Source of the DNA: JAWWPY01 sp964412845
Lineage (GTDB): Bacteria; Actinomycetota; Actinomycetes; Streptosporangiales; Streptosporangiaceae
Direction of reading: 5' to 3'
DNA: 26,524 nt
Assembly: GCA_964412845.1 (NCBI GenBank)
Contig: CAYPQM010000091.1
Location: 1-26,524 of the forward strand
Numbering within the stretch: position 1 is the first letter of the stretch; each line of letters opens with the position of its first letter. The notes below the pieces were generated by a model, which had not been told where the DNA came from, did not search any database, and saw nothing but the letters and a program-made list of their open reading frames with translations. The position numbers were made by a program, and so were the translations under genes. Below, piece after piece: positions 1-8,196 of this stretch.

Positions 1-567
1 CGGCGGGGACCAGGCCGGGGGAGCCGCGGCCGCCGGGCCGGCCTGGCCACCGAGGTCCGGAGGAGGCCCGGCCGGCGGGGTGCCCGGAGCGGGGAACCCT
101 TCCTGCCCCGGGACGGCGCCGTATTGCGGGGTGCCGTATGCGGGGGCGCTGTCCTGCGGCGCGCCGTACTGCGGTGTGCCGTATTGCGGGGCGCCGTACT
201 GGGGAGCGTCGTACTGCGGGGCACTGCCGGGCGCCGGGCTGTCCTGCGGGGCACTGCCGGGCGCCGGGCTGTCCTGCGCGGCGGCGCTGTCCGGCGGGGC
301 AGCCGGCGCGGGCGCGCTGCCCTCGGCTGCCGTCTCGTCGATCACGGCGAGTTCGGCGCCCACCGCGACCGTCTCGTCCTCGGCGACCGTGATCCCGCGC
401 AGTATGCCGGAAACCGGCGAGGGGATCTCGGTGTCGACTTTGTCCGTGGAGACCTCGAGCAGCGGCTCGTCCGCCTCCACGCGCTCGCCTTCCTTCTTGA
501 GCCAGCGCGTGACAGTGCCCTCAGTGACGCTCTCGCCCAGCTGGGGCATGGATACGGAGACCGACAT
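1..567 (-). CDS. sucB: Dihydrolipoamide acyltransferase E2 (2-oxoacid dehydrogenase complex), N-terminal part
   Basis: E2 acyltransferase moves acyl groups from the E1 enzyme to CoA on a swinging lipoyl arm in 2-oxoglutarate or pyruvate dehydrogenase complexes. The start at 567 gives MSVSVSMPQLGESVTEG, and residues 1-80 form one lipoyl domain with the lipoyl-lysine in STDKVDTE (Lys43). A long Ala/Pro/Gln/Tyr linker follows, rich in QYGAP and DSPAPGSAPQ repeats. The gene runs off the left edge, so the peripheral-subunit-binding and catalytic domains are not visible. An AAGGAG-like site lies about 12 nt upstream. It is 83 bp downstream of lpdA on the same strand, the usual E3-E2 arrangement in actinomycetes. 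The family is secure; succinyl- versus acetyl-transferase is inferred only from the pepA-lpdA context. Confidence 0.9.
   Translation of the reverse strand, partial: MSVSVSMPQLGESVTEGTVTRWLKKEGERVEADEPLLEVSTDKVDTEIPSPVSGILRGITVAEDETVAVGAELAVIDETAAEGSAPAPAAPPDSAAAQDSPAPGSAPQDSPAPGSAPQYDAPQYGAPQYGTPQYGAPQDSAPAYGTPQYGAVPGQEGFPAPGTPPAGPPPDLGGQAGPAAAAPPAWSPP
214..278 (-). repeat. 30-nt tandem repeat in the E2 linker
   Basis: Two identical 30-nt units (214-243 and 244-273) plus a 5-nt partial copy encode a duplicated 10-residue Pro/Ala-rich segment (QDSPAPGSAP). Shorter degenerate QYGAP/QYGTP units continue from about 120 to 210. The repeat is in frame and lies in the flexible linker after the lipoyl domain, so it should change only linker length. 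Confidence 0.85.
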
Positions 568-650
568 GGCTTCCCGTGACTCCTTCGTTGTTCAGGGCTC
601 GCAATTGCAGGTGGCTGAGTTCATGGCGCGCTCGCCTGACCAGGTTCTGG

Positions 651-2051
651 TCACGCGTGCACGTGCAGGGGCTTGCCGGCCAGCGCGAGGTGCGCTTCGC
701 CGATGGCCTCTGACTGAGTTGGATGCGGGTGGATGAGCTGGGCGACGTCGGATGGATGTGCTTCCCAGTTGTAGATCAGCTGGGCCTCGGCGATGAGCTC
801 GCCGACCCTGGCACCCACCAGGTGGATGCCGAGTACCGGCCCCGGCCCGCTGGACGGGCTGGCCGGTGCGGTGGCGATGACCTTCGCCGCCCCCTGGGTC
901 TGCAGGATCACGCTCTTACCGTTCCCACCCAGGTTGTACGTGAACTCCGTGACCTCGATGCCGCGCTCCTTGGCCATCGCGGAGGTGATGCCGACCGAGG
1001 CGACCTCCGGGTCGCAGTAGGCGATCCTCGGCACCCCGTCGTAGTCGATCGGCGTGACATCGAGCCCGGCGATGCGCTCCGCGACCAGGATCCCCTCGGC
1101 GAAGCCGACGTGCGCGAGTTGCGGGCCCGGGATGAGGTCGCCCACCGCGGAGATCGTCGGGACGCTTGTCTGGTACTTCTCGTCGACCTTGACGAAGCCG
1201 CGCTGCACGGCGACTCCGGCTTCCTCATAGCCGAGGCCGGCCGAGACGGGTCCCCGGCCCACGGCGACGAGGAGCAGGTCCGCGTCGAGCGTCTTCCCGC
1301 CCGCCAGCGTCACGGTCACGCCGGCCTCCGACTCCTTGACGCTCTCGAACCGGGCGCCGAGCTCGTAGCTGATGCCCCGGCGGCGGAACGCGCGCTCCAG
1401 GAGCTTCGAGCTGGATTCCTCCTCGGCCGGCAGCAGGTGGGGCAGCATCTCGACGATCGTGACGTCCGCGCCGAACGAGCGCCACACGCTGGCGAACTCC
1501 ACACCGATGACGCCGCCGCCGAGAATCACGGCGGAGGCGGGCACGTGATCGAGCCGGAGCGCGTGATCGCTGTTGATCACCCGCTGGCCGTCGATGTCCA
1601 GGCCCGGCAGGCTGCGTGGCTCCGAGCCGGTGGCGAGCACGATGTGAGCGCCTTCGTAGACGGTGTCCCCGACGCTGACCTGTGTCGGGGAGATGAGGCG
1701 CCCCGCGCCGTAGATGATGTCGATCTTGCGGCTGGCCAGCGTGCTCTGCAGGCCCTTCCACAACCGGTCGACGACCTTGTCCTTGTAGGCGTTCACGCCC
1801 GGCATGTCCACGCCCTGCAGCGTCGTCCGGACGCCGAATGCCTCGCCGTCCTTAGCCAGGTCGGCGATCTCCGCCGCATGCAGCAGCGCCTTGGTCGGCA
1901 CGCACCCGCGGTGCAGGCAGGTGCCGCCGACCCGGTCCTGCTCGATGAGCGCGACCCGCTTGCCGAGTTCGGCCGCGCGGAGCGCGCACGCGTAGCCGCC
2001 GCTGCCGCCACCGAGGATCACGATGTCGTAGGGACCGCTGCTTTCCGCCAC
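651..2051 (-). CDS. lpdA: Dihydrolipoamide dehydrogenase (E3)
   Basis: This FAD flavoenzyme reoxidises the dihydrolipoyl group of E2 using NAD+. At 466 aa it has normal family length. Visible motifs are the FAD-binding GGGSGG (residues 14-19), the redox disulfide GGTCLHRGCVPTK (Cys45 and Cys50), the NAD-binding GGGVIGVEFASVW (178-190), the second FAD motif around SAVGDL (301-306) and the C-terminal catalytic His443/Glu448 pair in HPHPTQSEA. A small Pro/Ser-rich insertion (about 393-406) sits in the dimerisation domain. It starts 53 bp after pepA and is followed by the E2 gene, so the three are probably co-transcribed. The active-site residues are intact; very confident. Confidence 0.97.
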   Translation of the reverse strand: MAESSGPYDIVILGGGSGGYACALRAAELGKRVALIEQDRVGGTCLHRGCVPTKALLHAAEIADLAKDGEAFGVRTTLQGVDMPGVNAYKDKVVDRLWKGLQSTLASRKIDIIYGAGRLISPTQVSVGDTVYEGAHIVLATGSEPRSLPGLDIDGQRVINSDHALRLDHVPASAVILGGGVIGVEFASVWRSFGADVTIVEMLPHLLPAEEESSSKLLERAFRRRGISYELGARFESVKESEAGVTVTLAGGKTLDADLLLVAVGRGPVSAGLGYEEAGVAVQRGFVKVDEKYQTSVPTISAVGDLIPGPQLAHVGFAEGILVAERIAGLDVTPIDYDGVPRIAYCDPEVASVGITSAMAKERGIEVTEFTYNLGGNGKSVILQTQGAAKVIATAPASPSSGPGPVLGIHLVGARVGELIAEAQLIYNWEAHPSDVAQLIHPHPTQSEAIGEAHLALAGKPLHVHA

Positions 2052-2104
2052 CAGAACGCTCCTTGATCCGATCGTCTTCCGTGCCCGCCCTCTGCTGTGT
2101 CCGC

Positions 2105-3610
2105 CTAAAGCCGTCCGTCCGCCACGTCCAAGGCGATCTGGACGAGCGTCCGGGTGGCCGCGCCGGTGCCCCCTTTGGGGGTATACCCGTATGGTGCTCC
2201 CTCATTGAACGCCGGGCCCGCGATGTCCAGATGTGCCCAGCGCACCCCGGCGGGCACGAACTCGCGCAGGAACAGGCCGGCCACCAGCATCCCGCCAAAC
2301 CGGTCGCCAGCCACGTTGGCCAGGTCCGCCACTGTCGAGTCCAGGCCCTTGCGCAGTTCGCCGGGCAGGGGCATGGGCCACATCGCCTCACCGGCCCGCT
2401 GGGCCGCGTCCACGATGCCGTCCCGCACCGCGTCGTCGTTCGCCATCACCCCGCTGATCCGCGGCCCGAGCGCCACCAGCTGGGCCCCGGTCAGCGTAGC
2501 GACGTCGACGAGCAGGTCGGGGGAGTCCGCCGCCGACCTGGCGAGCGCGTCGGCGAGGACGAGGCGGCCCTCGGCGTCGGTGTTGAGTACCTCCACGGTG
2601 GTGCCGCCATAGGTGGTCAGCACGTCGGAGGGGCGCTGAGCGGTGCCGCTCGGCATGTTCTCGGCGAGCGGCAGATAGCCGACAACCCGGACGGCGGGCC
2701 GGAGCTCCGCGATGGCCTGCATCGCGCCGAGGGTGGCAGCGGCCCCGCCCATGTCCGACTTCATCGTCTCCATGGACTTGGACGGCTTCAGTGACAGGCC
2801 GCCGGAGTCGAAGGTGATGCCCTTGCCCGCGAACACGACGGTCCGCTCCGCGCCCGGCGGCGCGTATTCGAGCCGGACCAGCCGCGGCGGGTGCACCGAG
2901 CCCTGGCCGACGCCCAGGATGCCCCCGTAGCCGTTCTCGGCGAGTGCCTTCTCATCGAGTACCTCGGCGTCGAGCCCGCAGGCGGCGGCGACCCGCTCCG
3001 CCTCGGCGGCGAGCGCGGTCGGCACCAGGTCGGAGGGGGGCGTGTTGACCAGGTCCATGACGAGGGTGACCGCGGCCGCCAGCACTTCCGCGCGGCGGAT
3101 GGCCCCGGCTGCCGCCGGGTCCGCGCCGAGCAGCGTGAGCACCGTGGAACCTGGCCCGCCGCGCCGGTAACGGCCGAAGGAGTAGCCGCCGAGCAGCCCG
3201 CCGAACGCGACCGCCTCGGCCTGCGTGTCGTCCCCGACCGGCAGGGCCAGCGCGATCCGCGGCCCGCCCGCGACCGCGGGCGCCCCGAGCAGGGCCCGCA
3301 CCGCCGCCCCGGCGGCGCGGCGCAGCGCCTCGGCCTCGGCCGGCCTCCCCGGCTCGCCGCCGAGGCCGACGGCGGCGATCAGCGGTGCCGTCAGCCGGCC
3401 GCCCGTGGCGATCTTGGTCACCTCTTCGGGCTGGCCGGTGGCGCCCAGCGCGGCCAGTGTTGCCGCGAGGCTGCCGCCCAGGGCTTCGTCCACGTCGGCC
3501 GAGCCCGGCGCGGGGACCGGCCCGTCAGCGCCCGGGAGCACGCCGATGACGACAGCATCCGCCTCGGCGAGTGAGGGTCGGGAATCGCTGATGCTCAACG
3601 TCGTGGTCAC
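2105..3610 (-). CDS. pepA: Leucyl aminopeptidase (cytosol aminopeptidase, M17)
   Basis: A cytosolic dinuclear-metal exopeptidase that removes N-terminal residues from peptides. The 501-aa length is typical. The C-terminal catalytic domain shows AGKGITFDSGG (Lys263, Asp268), a second lysine and aspartate at Lys275 and Asp286, and the M17 signature NTDAEGRL (Asp345, Glu347, Arg349), so all metal ligands and catalytic residues are present. Residues 1-170 form the variable N-terminal domain. The start at 3610 (MTTTLSISDS) is the first in-frame ATG upstream of the conserved domain. It is the first gene of the minus-strand run pepA-lpdA-E2; the arrangement is common in actinomycetes although the enzyme has no direct role in the dehydrogenase complex. 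Confidence 0.96.
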   Translation of the reverse strand: MTTTLSISDSRPSLAEADAVVIGVLPGADGPVPAPGSADVDEALGGSLAATLAALGATGQPEEVTKIATGGRLTAPLIAAVGLGGEPGRPAEAEALRRAAGAAVRALLGAPAVAGGPRIALALPVGDDTQAEAVAFGGLLGGYSFGRYRRGGPGSTVLTLLGADPAAAGAIRRAEVLAAAVTLVMDLVNTPPSDLVPTALAAEAERVAAACGLDAEVLDEKALAENGYGGILGVGQGSVHPPRLVRLEYAPPGAERTVVFAGKGITFDSGGLSLKPSKSMETMKSDMGGAAATLGAMQAIAELRPAVRVVGYLPLAENMPSGTAQRPSDVLTTYGGTTVEVLNTDAEGRLVLADALARSAADSPDLLVDVATLTGAQLVALGPRISGVMANDDAVRDGIVDAAQRAGEAMWPMPLPGELRKGLDSTVADLANVAGDRFGGMLVAGLFLREFVPAGVRWAHLDIAGPAFNEGAPYGYTPKGGTGAATRTLVQIALDVADGRL

Positions 3611-3694
3611 TCGTCCGATGCTAGTGCCTGCTCAGGATGGACGGCCCAGGCGGCAGGCCGCCTCCCGCCCCCGCGCCGCCGCCCGCCTGCCGGA

Positions 3695-4219
3695 TTAGCC
3701 GGCGCCGGTGGCCAGCGCTGCTGCCACCCGGGCGGCCGGGGTCGCGGCGGAATCGGGGGTGGCGGCGAAAAGATGGCAGCCGCCGGAATCCAGCCGCAGG
3801 CCCACCGGGTCACCCCGGGCGGCCCGCGCTTCGGAGAACACGCCGGTCAGCCGCCCGTGCCCGGGGATGTCGACTGCGTGCTCATACCCGCGGCCGCGGA
3901 ACGCCACGTCAGCGACGGTCCCGGCGAGATGGTGCTCACCGGTGTGGCTGGCGCACAGCCGCACTCCGGTCGGCCGGATCATCAGCAAGGCGCTGCTGCT
4001 CGCCGCCGGACAGCTCGTTCGGGTACCGTTCGGCCAGCCGGCCGAGGCCAACCCCGGTCTGGCATCGCGTCGGCCCAGATGCGGGAGTCGGTCTTGGAAA
4101 GCTTGCGGCGGGTGCAGCGCGAACGTCACGTTGGCCCGGATGACGAGGTGCGGCCACAGGGCGTAATCCTGGAACACCATGGACAGGCCGCGTCGCTGCC
4201 GTCGCTGGAGGTCGCGTGA
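3695..4219 (-). pseudogene. Relic of an ABC transporter ATPase (iron/polyamine/sulfate type)
   Basis: Three fragments of one ATPase remain in order on the minus strand. From about 4215 to 4120 one frame reads RRGLSMVFQDYALWPH, the Q-loop region. A second frame, about 4050-3990, reads ERYPNELSGGEQQRL, the ABC signature. The first frame then resumes at about 3985 with MIRPTGVRL and a TOBE-like C-terminal domain (GTVADVAFRGRGYEHAVD) to a TAA at 3695. Walker A is absent because homology stops at about 4216; Walker B, the D-loop and the H-loop, roughly 100 residues, are missing between QQRL and MIRP. At least one frameshift and two deletions make it non-functional. It resembles PotA/FbpC/CysA-family ATPases. 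The remnant abuts the start of the FTR1-like gene. Confidence 0.85.
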
Positions 4220-4974
4220 ACGCTCTTGCTCTCGTCCTCACTGTGTTCGTGGCCTGCGTGGTCGAAGCCGTGGAGGCCCTGACTATCGTGCTGGCGGCTG
4301 GCCTGACCCGGGAATGGCGCTCGACGTTCCAGGGCATGGCCGTGGCCCTCCTGGTTCTCGCCGCTGTGGTGGCCGCGGTCGGCCCCGCTCTCACCCTTTT
4401 CCCGCTGGGTGCGCTCCGCCTGGTGGTAGGCGGCCTGCTGGCTGTGTTCGGCCTGCAATGGCTGCGCAAGGCGGTGCTCCGCGCATCGGGTTACCAGAAC
4501 CTGCATGACGAGGCGGGCATCTACGCCCGCCAGGTGGCGGCCGCGCAGGCAGCCGCCACCGGGGGCCGGAACGGCGTGCGCGACTGGTACGCGTTCACGC
4601 TCTCCTTCAAAGGGGTGCTCCTTGAGGGCCTGGAAGTCGTGTTCATCGCGATCACGTTCGGCGACAACCAGGGAAACCTGGGGCTGGCCGCCGTGGGCGC
4701 CGCGGCGGCGGTGCTCGTCGTCGCCGGGGTTGGCGTGTCCGCGCGCGCGCCGCTGGCCCGGGTTCCCGAGAACATCATGAAGTTCGCGGTGGGCGTCATG
4801 CTGACGTCGTTCGGCACCTTCTGGGGGGCCGAGGGTGCCGGGGTGAGGTGGCCCGGCAACGACGCTGCCCTGCTGGTGATCGTCCCGGTGATCGTGGCGG
4901 TGTCGCTGGGCTACACCGTGGTGCTGCGCCGATCCCGGGTCGCGGCGCTCGGCGCGGCGGAGCGGGCGCTGTGA
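4216..4974 (+). CDS. FTR1-like integral membrane protein (COG4280 type)
   Basis: A 252-aa multi-pass membrane protein with about seven hydrophobic segments. Two Glu-x-x-Glu motifs lie in transmembrane segments: EAVEALTIVLA (Glu17, Glu20) and EGLEVVFIAI (Glu137, Glu140). This two-fold pattern recalls the REXXE motifs of FTR1/EfeU iron permeases, but the preceding arginine is missing from both copies; COG4280-type proteins have this form as far as I recall. Transport of a metal cation is an inference. The GTG start at 4216 has a GGAG 5 nt upstream and lies exactly at the end of the ABC ATPase relic. Its stop overlaps the next gene by 4 nt. Confidence 0.8.
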   Translation: MNALALVLTVFVACVVEAVEALTIVLAAGLTREWRSTFQGMAVALLVLAAVVAAVGPALTLFPLGALRLVVGGLLAVFGLQWLRKAVLRASGYQNLHDEAGIYARQVAAAQAAATGGRNGVRDWYAFTLSFKGVLLEGLEVVFIAITFGDNQGNLGLAAVGAAAAVLVVAGVGVSARAPLARVPENIMKFAVGVMLTSFGTFWGAEGAGVRWPGNDAALLVIVPVIVAVSLGYTVVLRRSRVAALGAAERAL

Positions 4975-5180
4975 GCCGGTGGCTGCGCTCGGTCGGCGCG
5001 TTCTGGTACGACTTCATCATCGGCGATGACTGGCGCGGGGCAGCCGTGGTACTGGCCGCCTTGGCCGGGACCGCTGTGGCGGTCCACGCGGCGGGCGTCA
5101 ACGCCTGGTGGCTGATGCCGGTGTGTGTCATCGCGGCACTCGGCTGGTCGCTGCGCCGGGCCACCCGCGGCAGGTCGTAG
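4971..5180 (+). CDS. Small two-helix membrane protein
   Basis: A 69-aa protein starting at the GTG whose TGA overlap ends the FTR1-like gene, which indicates translational coupling. The N-terminus is amphipathic (SRWLRSVGAFWYDF), followed by IIGDDWRGAAVV, two hydrophobic segments (about residues 22-43 and 46-60) and a basic tail (RRATRGRS). No catalytic motif is visible. It probably acts with the upstream membrane protein, as an accessory subunit or assembly partner. I recognise no named family. Confidence 0.75.
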   Translation: MSRWLRSVGAFWYDFIIGDDWRGAAVVLAALAGTAVAVHAAGVNAWWLMPVCVIAALGWSLRRATRGRS

Positions 5181-5187
5181 CGGCAGC

Positions 5188-5213
5188 AGGTCCGCCGGGT
5201 ATCCGGCGGACCT
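5188..5213 (+). terminator. Hairpin terminator after the FTR1-like operon
   Basis: A perfect 11-bp inverted repeat (AGGTCCGCCGG / CCGGCGGACCT) with a 4-nt GTAT loop begins 7 nt after the stop of the small membrane protein gene. No T-tract follows, which is common for actinomycete terminators. Confidence 0.8.
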
Positions 5214-5352
5214 CCGCTGACGTGTGCTTACGTCCACTCTCAGCACGTTGGCCCAGGTCACACAGGGATGGCAAAAAAGCTCCGCGTTTTGTGTTGGCAG
5301 ATCATCTTCAGCGCCCTCTTGCTAATGTCCACCTTGTTACAGCTGGGAGCTG

Positions 5353-6045
5353 ATGATGAAGCCAGCCACGATTGTGTTCCTGGCCACCCTGGCGATCTTT
5401 GCCTCGGCATGCACGTCCAAGTCCCAGTCTTCCCCCTCAGATGCCGCGAGCCTCAAGGCGCACCGGCACGCCAGCGGCACCGGTCCGGGCACGTCGCGGC
5501 GCACCCACGCCGGGGGAGGCAGTACCCGGGATACGCCCAGCACGCTGCTGCTCGGCCACCTGATCATGCGGGCCCCGGCCAGCTGGCGGGTCACCTACAG
5601 CGACGCGAAGGGCGACTACACCGTCAGCACGGGGAGTTGTGACGAGCAAGCCCTGCTGGGGTCGATGGGAGGTGCCCGCTGCCCTTCGTTCAGCATGATC
5701 GTCGGGGTGGACGGGACCGCCGGCCCGGTACCGACGGACCAGACCTACCGCCGTGACCAGCCGTACAACCCATCCTCAGGTGTCCTGGGCTGCCCGGGCA
5801 GGCCAGGCACCGGCTGGCAGCGGCTCGGCCCCAGCAACACCTACCACGAGAACTTCGCGCACGTGAGCACCGATACCGCGTACTACACGGCCTGGAGAAT
5901 CGGCTGCCGGCCCGCCAGCTCCGCGACCGCCTCGTTCTACTTCGAGCAGCGGGACTGGTACCTCCCGGGCTCGCAGACCCTGATCGTGGATGAGTACTCG
6001 ATTCCCGGCCTGGCCACGGTGCTGGCCGATGCCACATTGCGCTAA
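5353..6045 (+). CDS. Secreted lipoprotein of unknown function
   Basis: A 230-aa protein with a short hydrophobic signal peptide and a lipobox ending in FASAC (Cys20), so it should be anchored to the outer face of the cytoplasmic membrane. A Ser/His/Gly-rich linker (about 21-65) leads to a globular domain of about 160 residues with at least four cysteines, which may pair in disulfides. A GGGAG site lies just upstream; the second ATG, at 5356, has better spacing than the first, so the product may be one residue shorter. A TTGGCA at 5294-5299 could be a -35 element, but no convincing -10 was found. It stands alone between a terminator and a convergent two-component system. I do not recognise the domain. 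Confidence 0.8.
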   Translation: MMKPATIVFLATLAIFASACTSKSQSSPSDAASLKAHRHASGTGPGTSRRTHAGGGSTRDTPSTLLLGHLIMRAPASWRVTYSDAKGDYTVSTGSCDEQALLGSMGGARCPSFSMIVGVDGTAGPVPTDQTYRRDQPYNPSSGVLGCPGRPGTGWQRLGPSNTYHENFAHVSTDTAYYTAWRIGCRPASSATASFYFEQRDWYLPGSQTLIVDEYSIPGLATVLADATLR

Positions 6046-6061
6046 CCTGACCCGGCCGTCC

Positions 6062-6077
6062 GGGCGGGGTTCCGCCC
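6062..6077. terminator. Possible hairpin between convergent genes
   Basis: GGGCGG-GGTT-CCGCCC forms a 6-bp GC stem with a 4-nt loop 16 nt after the lipoprotein stop, in the 100-bp gap before the 3' end of the response-regulator gene. It could serve either strand. The stem is short, so support is modest. Confidence 0.35.
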
Positions 6078-6146
6078 CGTCATCCGTCCGGGCCTCGTCG
6101 CGGCCGCCTGGCTGCCAGCGGCGCGGTCCGAGCGCGTCCGGGCGCC

Positions 6147-6815
6147 TCAGGCCGGGCCGCGGGCCCGGACCAGGCCCGTCTCGTAGGCGAACACGACAGC
6201 TTGGACCCGGTCGCGCAGCCCGAGCTTGGCCAGCACCCGGCCGACGTGGGTCTTCACCGTGGCCTCGGACACGAACAGCCGCTGGGCGATCTCGGCGTTC
6301 GACAGCCCCTGCGCGACATTCGCCAGCACCTCGCGCTCCCGCCCGGTGAGGCAGGCCAGGCCGGGCGGCGGCGGGCTGCTGCCGACCGGGAACAGCGGCG
6401 CGAAACGGTCGATCAGGCGCCGGGTCGTTGACGGCGCGACCACCGCGTCTCCGGAATGCACCGCGCGGATCGCGAACAGCAGTTCCTCGGGCGGGACGTC
6501 CTTGAGGAGGAACCCGCTGGCCCCGGCCTTCAGCGCGGCATAGGCGTACTCGTCGAGGTCGAATGTGGTGAGCATGAGGACCCGGGGCCGGTAACCGGCC
6601 TGGCAGATCAGCCGCGTCGCCTCGATGCCGTCCAGCCTGGGCATCCGCACGTCCATCACCACGACATCAGCGGTCCCCGACCGCAGTAGCTGCGTCGCGG
6701 CCAGGCCGTCACCGGCCTCGCCGACCACGGACATGTCGTCCTGCGCGTCGAGCACCATGCGGAACCCGGTCCGCACCAGTTCCTGGTCGTCGACCAGGAG
6801 TATCCGGATGGTCAT
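6147..6815 (-). CDS. NarL/LuxR-family response regulator
   Basis: A 222-aa DNA-binding response regulator. The receiver domain (residues 1-120) has the acidic pair Asp9/Asp10, phospho-acceptor Asp55 in VVVMDVRMPRLDG, the switch threonine in MLTTFD and the conserved Lys105 in FLLKDV. The C-terminal LuxR-type helix-turn-helix (about 150-215) shows LTGREREVLANVAQGLSNAEIAQRLFVSEATVKTHVGRVLAKL split over its four helices. Its ATG overlaps the stop of the kinase gene (ATGA), so kinase and regulator are co-translated and form a cognate pair. The signal and target genes are unknown. Confidence 0.95.
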   Translation of the reverse strand: MTIRILLVDDQELVRTGFRMVLDAQDDMSVVGEAGDGLAATQLLRSGTADVVVMDVRMPRLDGIEATRLICQAGYRPRVLMLTTFDLDEYAYAALKAGASGFLLKDVPPEELLFAIRAVHSGDAVVAPSTTRRLIDRFAPLFPVGSSPPPPGLACLTGREREVLANVAQGLSNAEIAQRLFVSEATVKTHVGRVLAKLGLRDRVQAVVFAYETGLVRARGPA

Positions 6816-8125
6816 GCGGCACCGGCCTGCTCAGGCCCGTCTCCGCGGGTCATCGGCATGACGGCAACCGGGCGCGGCGCCGGCTGGCCCGCCGCGGTGC
6901 CGGCCGCCGGATCGGCGGCCAGGATACGCCCGGGCGCCAGCGGGAGCGTCGCGGTGACCTGGTAGCCCCCGCCGGCCCGCGGGCCGGCCAGCAGTTCTCC
7001 GCCGTAGAGGTTGACGCGCTCGCGCATGCCGGTCATTCCGTGCCCGGCGCCATCGGACAGCGCGGCCGGGCCCCGGCCGTCGTCGCTGATCCGCAGCACC
7101 AGCACATCTTCGCAGTACCGCAACGTCACCTGGGCCGACGCAGCGGGGCCCGCGTGCTTGCGCGTGTTGGTCAGCGACTCCTGGACGATCCGGTATGCGG
7201 CGAGCGCCACCCCGCCCGGAAGCGGCCCGGGCACGCCTTCCACGGTGAACGACACGGCGAGCCCGGTGGCCCGCGTCTGCGCCAGCAACTCGCCGAGCTG
7301 GGCGATCCCGGGCAGCGGCGCGAGCCCGGTCTCGCCGTCGACGCTGCGCAGCACGCCGAGCAGGCGGCGCATCTCGGCCAGAGCCTGGCGGCCGGTGCCC
7401 GCGATGGCGCCCAGCGCCCGGCGGGCTTTTTCCGGGTCGCTGTCGAGGGCGTACGACGCCCCGTCCGCCTGCACCACCATGACGCTGACGTTGTGCGCGA
7501 CCACGTCGTGCAGTTCGCGGGCGATCCTGGCCCGCTCGGCCGCCGCCGCGATCTGGGCCTGCGCGTCCCGTTCCCGTTCCAGCCGCGCCGCGCGGTCTTC
7601 CAGCGATGTGTAGTACGCGCGGCGGTACCGCATCGAGTCGCCGAGCACCCAGGCGATCAGCGCCGGGCCGGCGAACAAGATCGAGCCGACCATGATCGTA
7701 TGGAAAAGGCTGAGTGCCCCGGGTGTCCAGCGGGCTACCGCAACGACCGAGCCGAGCAGGCAGATGACCAGGCCGGTCACTGAAATGGCCCGCGGCCGGT
7801 AGGCGGCCAGGGTGTACAGCAGGACGACGATGGCCAGGTCCGCGGCGTCCGGCAGGGAGGTGATGAGGACCTGCGCGGCGCCGATCACGGTGGCCACGGC
7901 AAAGGCGCCGGCCGGGTACTTGCGCCGGAAGACGACCGGTATCACCAGGGCCAGGCTGAACGGCAGCGCCACCCAGCGTCCGCCGCTCGACATCGCTGAC
8001 CCCGTGCCGATGAAGACGAGCACGAGCGCCAGCACGCCGTCCACCAGCCTCGGGTGACGGCGGAGCCAGGCGTACAGGGCGGCCATCCGTCCAGGGTACG
8101 GCCGGGGCCCGGGCCGGGTCATCAT
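6812..8125 (-). CDS. Two-component sensor histidine kinase (HisKA_3/DesK-NarX type)
   Basis: With the start at 8125 the protein is 437 aa. The N-terminal half carries five or six hydrophobic segments (about residues 28-165) and no extracellular sensor domain. A short coiled-coil (about 175-200) leads to the HisKA_3 dimerisation/phosphotransfer motif ERARIARELHDVVAHNVSVM with the phospho-accepting His206. The ATPase domain has an N-box (QESLTNTRKHAG), the DDGRG motif and GMTGMRERV. The frame stays open upstream to 8191, close to the divergent HIT start, but that extension is low-complexity; a start at 8086 (MAALYAWLRRHP) is also possible. All candidate ribosome sites are weak. It sits directly upstream of its regulator. 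Confidence 0.93.
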   Translation of the reverse strand: MMTRPGPRPYPGRMAALYAWLRRHPRLVDGVLALVLVFIGTGSAMSSGGRWVALPFSLALVIPVVFRRKYPAGAFAVATVIGAAQVLITSLPDAADLAIVVLLYTLAAYRPRAISVTGLVICLLGSVVAVARWTPGALSLFHTIMVGSILFAGPALIAWVLGDSMRYRRAYYTSLEDRAARLERERDAQAQIAAAAERARIARELHDVVAHNVSVMVVQADGASYALDSDPEKARRALGAIAGTGRQALAEMRRLLGVLRSVDGETGLAPLPGIAQLGELLAQTRATGLAVSFTVEGVPGPLPGGVALAAYRIVQESLTNTRKHAGPAASAQVTLRYCEDVLVLRISDDGRGPAALSDGAGHGMTGMRERVNLYGGELLAGPRAGGGYQVTATLPLAPGRILAADPAAGTAAGQPAPRPVAVMPMTRGDGPEQAGAA

Positions 8126-8171
8126 CCTGCTGTTGGGGCCGGCGTCATCCTTCCGGCTGACGTCCGGGCTC

Positions 8172-8196
8172 AGGGCGTGGCCCGCGGGCACGCCCT
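8172..8196 (+). promoter_or_regulatory. Hairpin in the 5' leader of the HIT gene
   Basis: AGGGCGTG and CACGCCCT form a perfect 8-bp stem around a 9-nt GC-rich loop that can pair further. It ends one base before a possible AAGG ribosome site (8197-8200) and 11 nt before the HIT start at 8208. It may affect HIT translation, or end transcripts arriving from either side. Function is inferred. Confidence 0.4.

Noticed and set aside
120..280. CRISPR-like or minisatellite array
   Set aside because: Repeats are adjacent, in frame, without spacers, and encode the E2 linker.
723..2066. Long plus-strand open frame of 447 codons opposite lpdA
   Set aside because: It is antisense to a clear dihydrolipoamide dehydrogenase with all catalytic motifs; its translation is Arg/Asp/His-rich with no family character, an artefact of high GC content.
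8126..8191. Longer N-terminus for the histidine kinase
   Set aside because: The extra 22 residues are polar low-complexity sequence, contain the hairpin arm region and have no ribosome site; the start at 8125 or further in is more likely.
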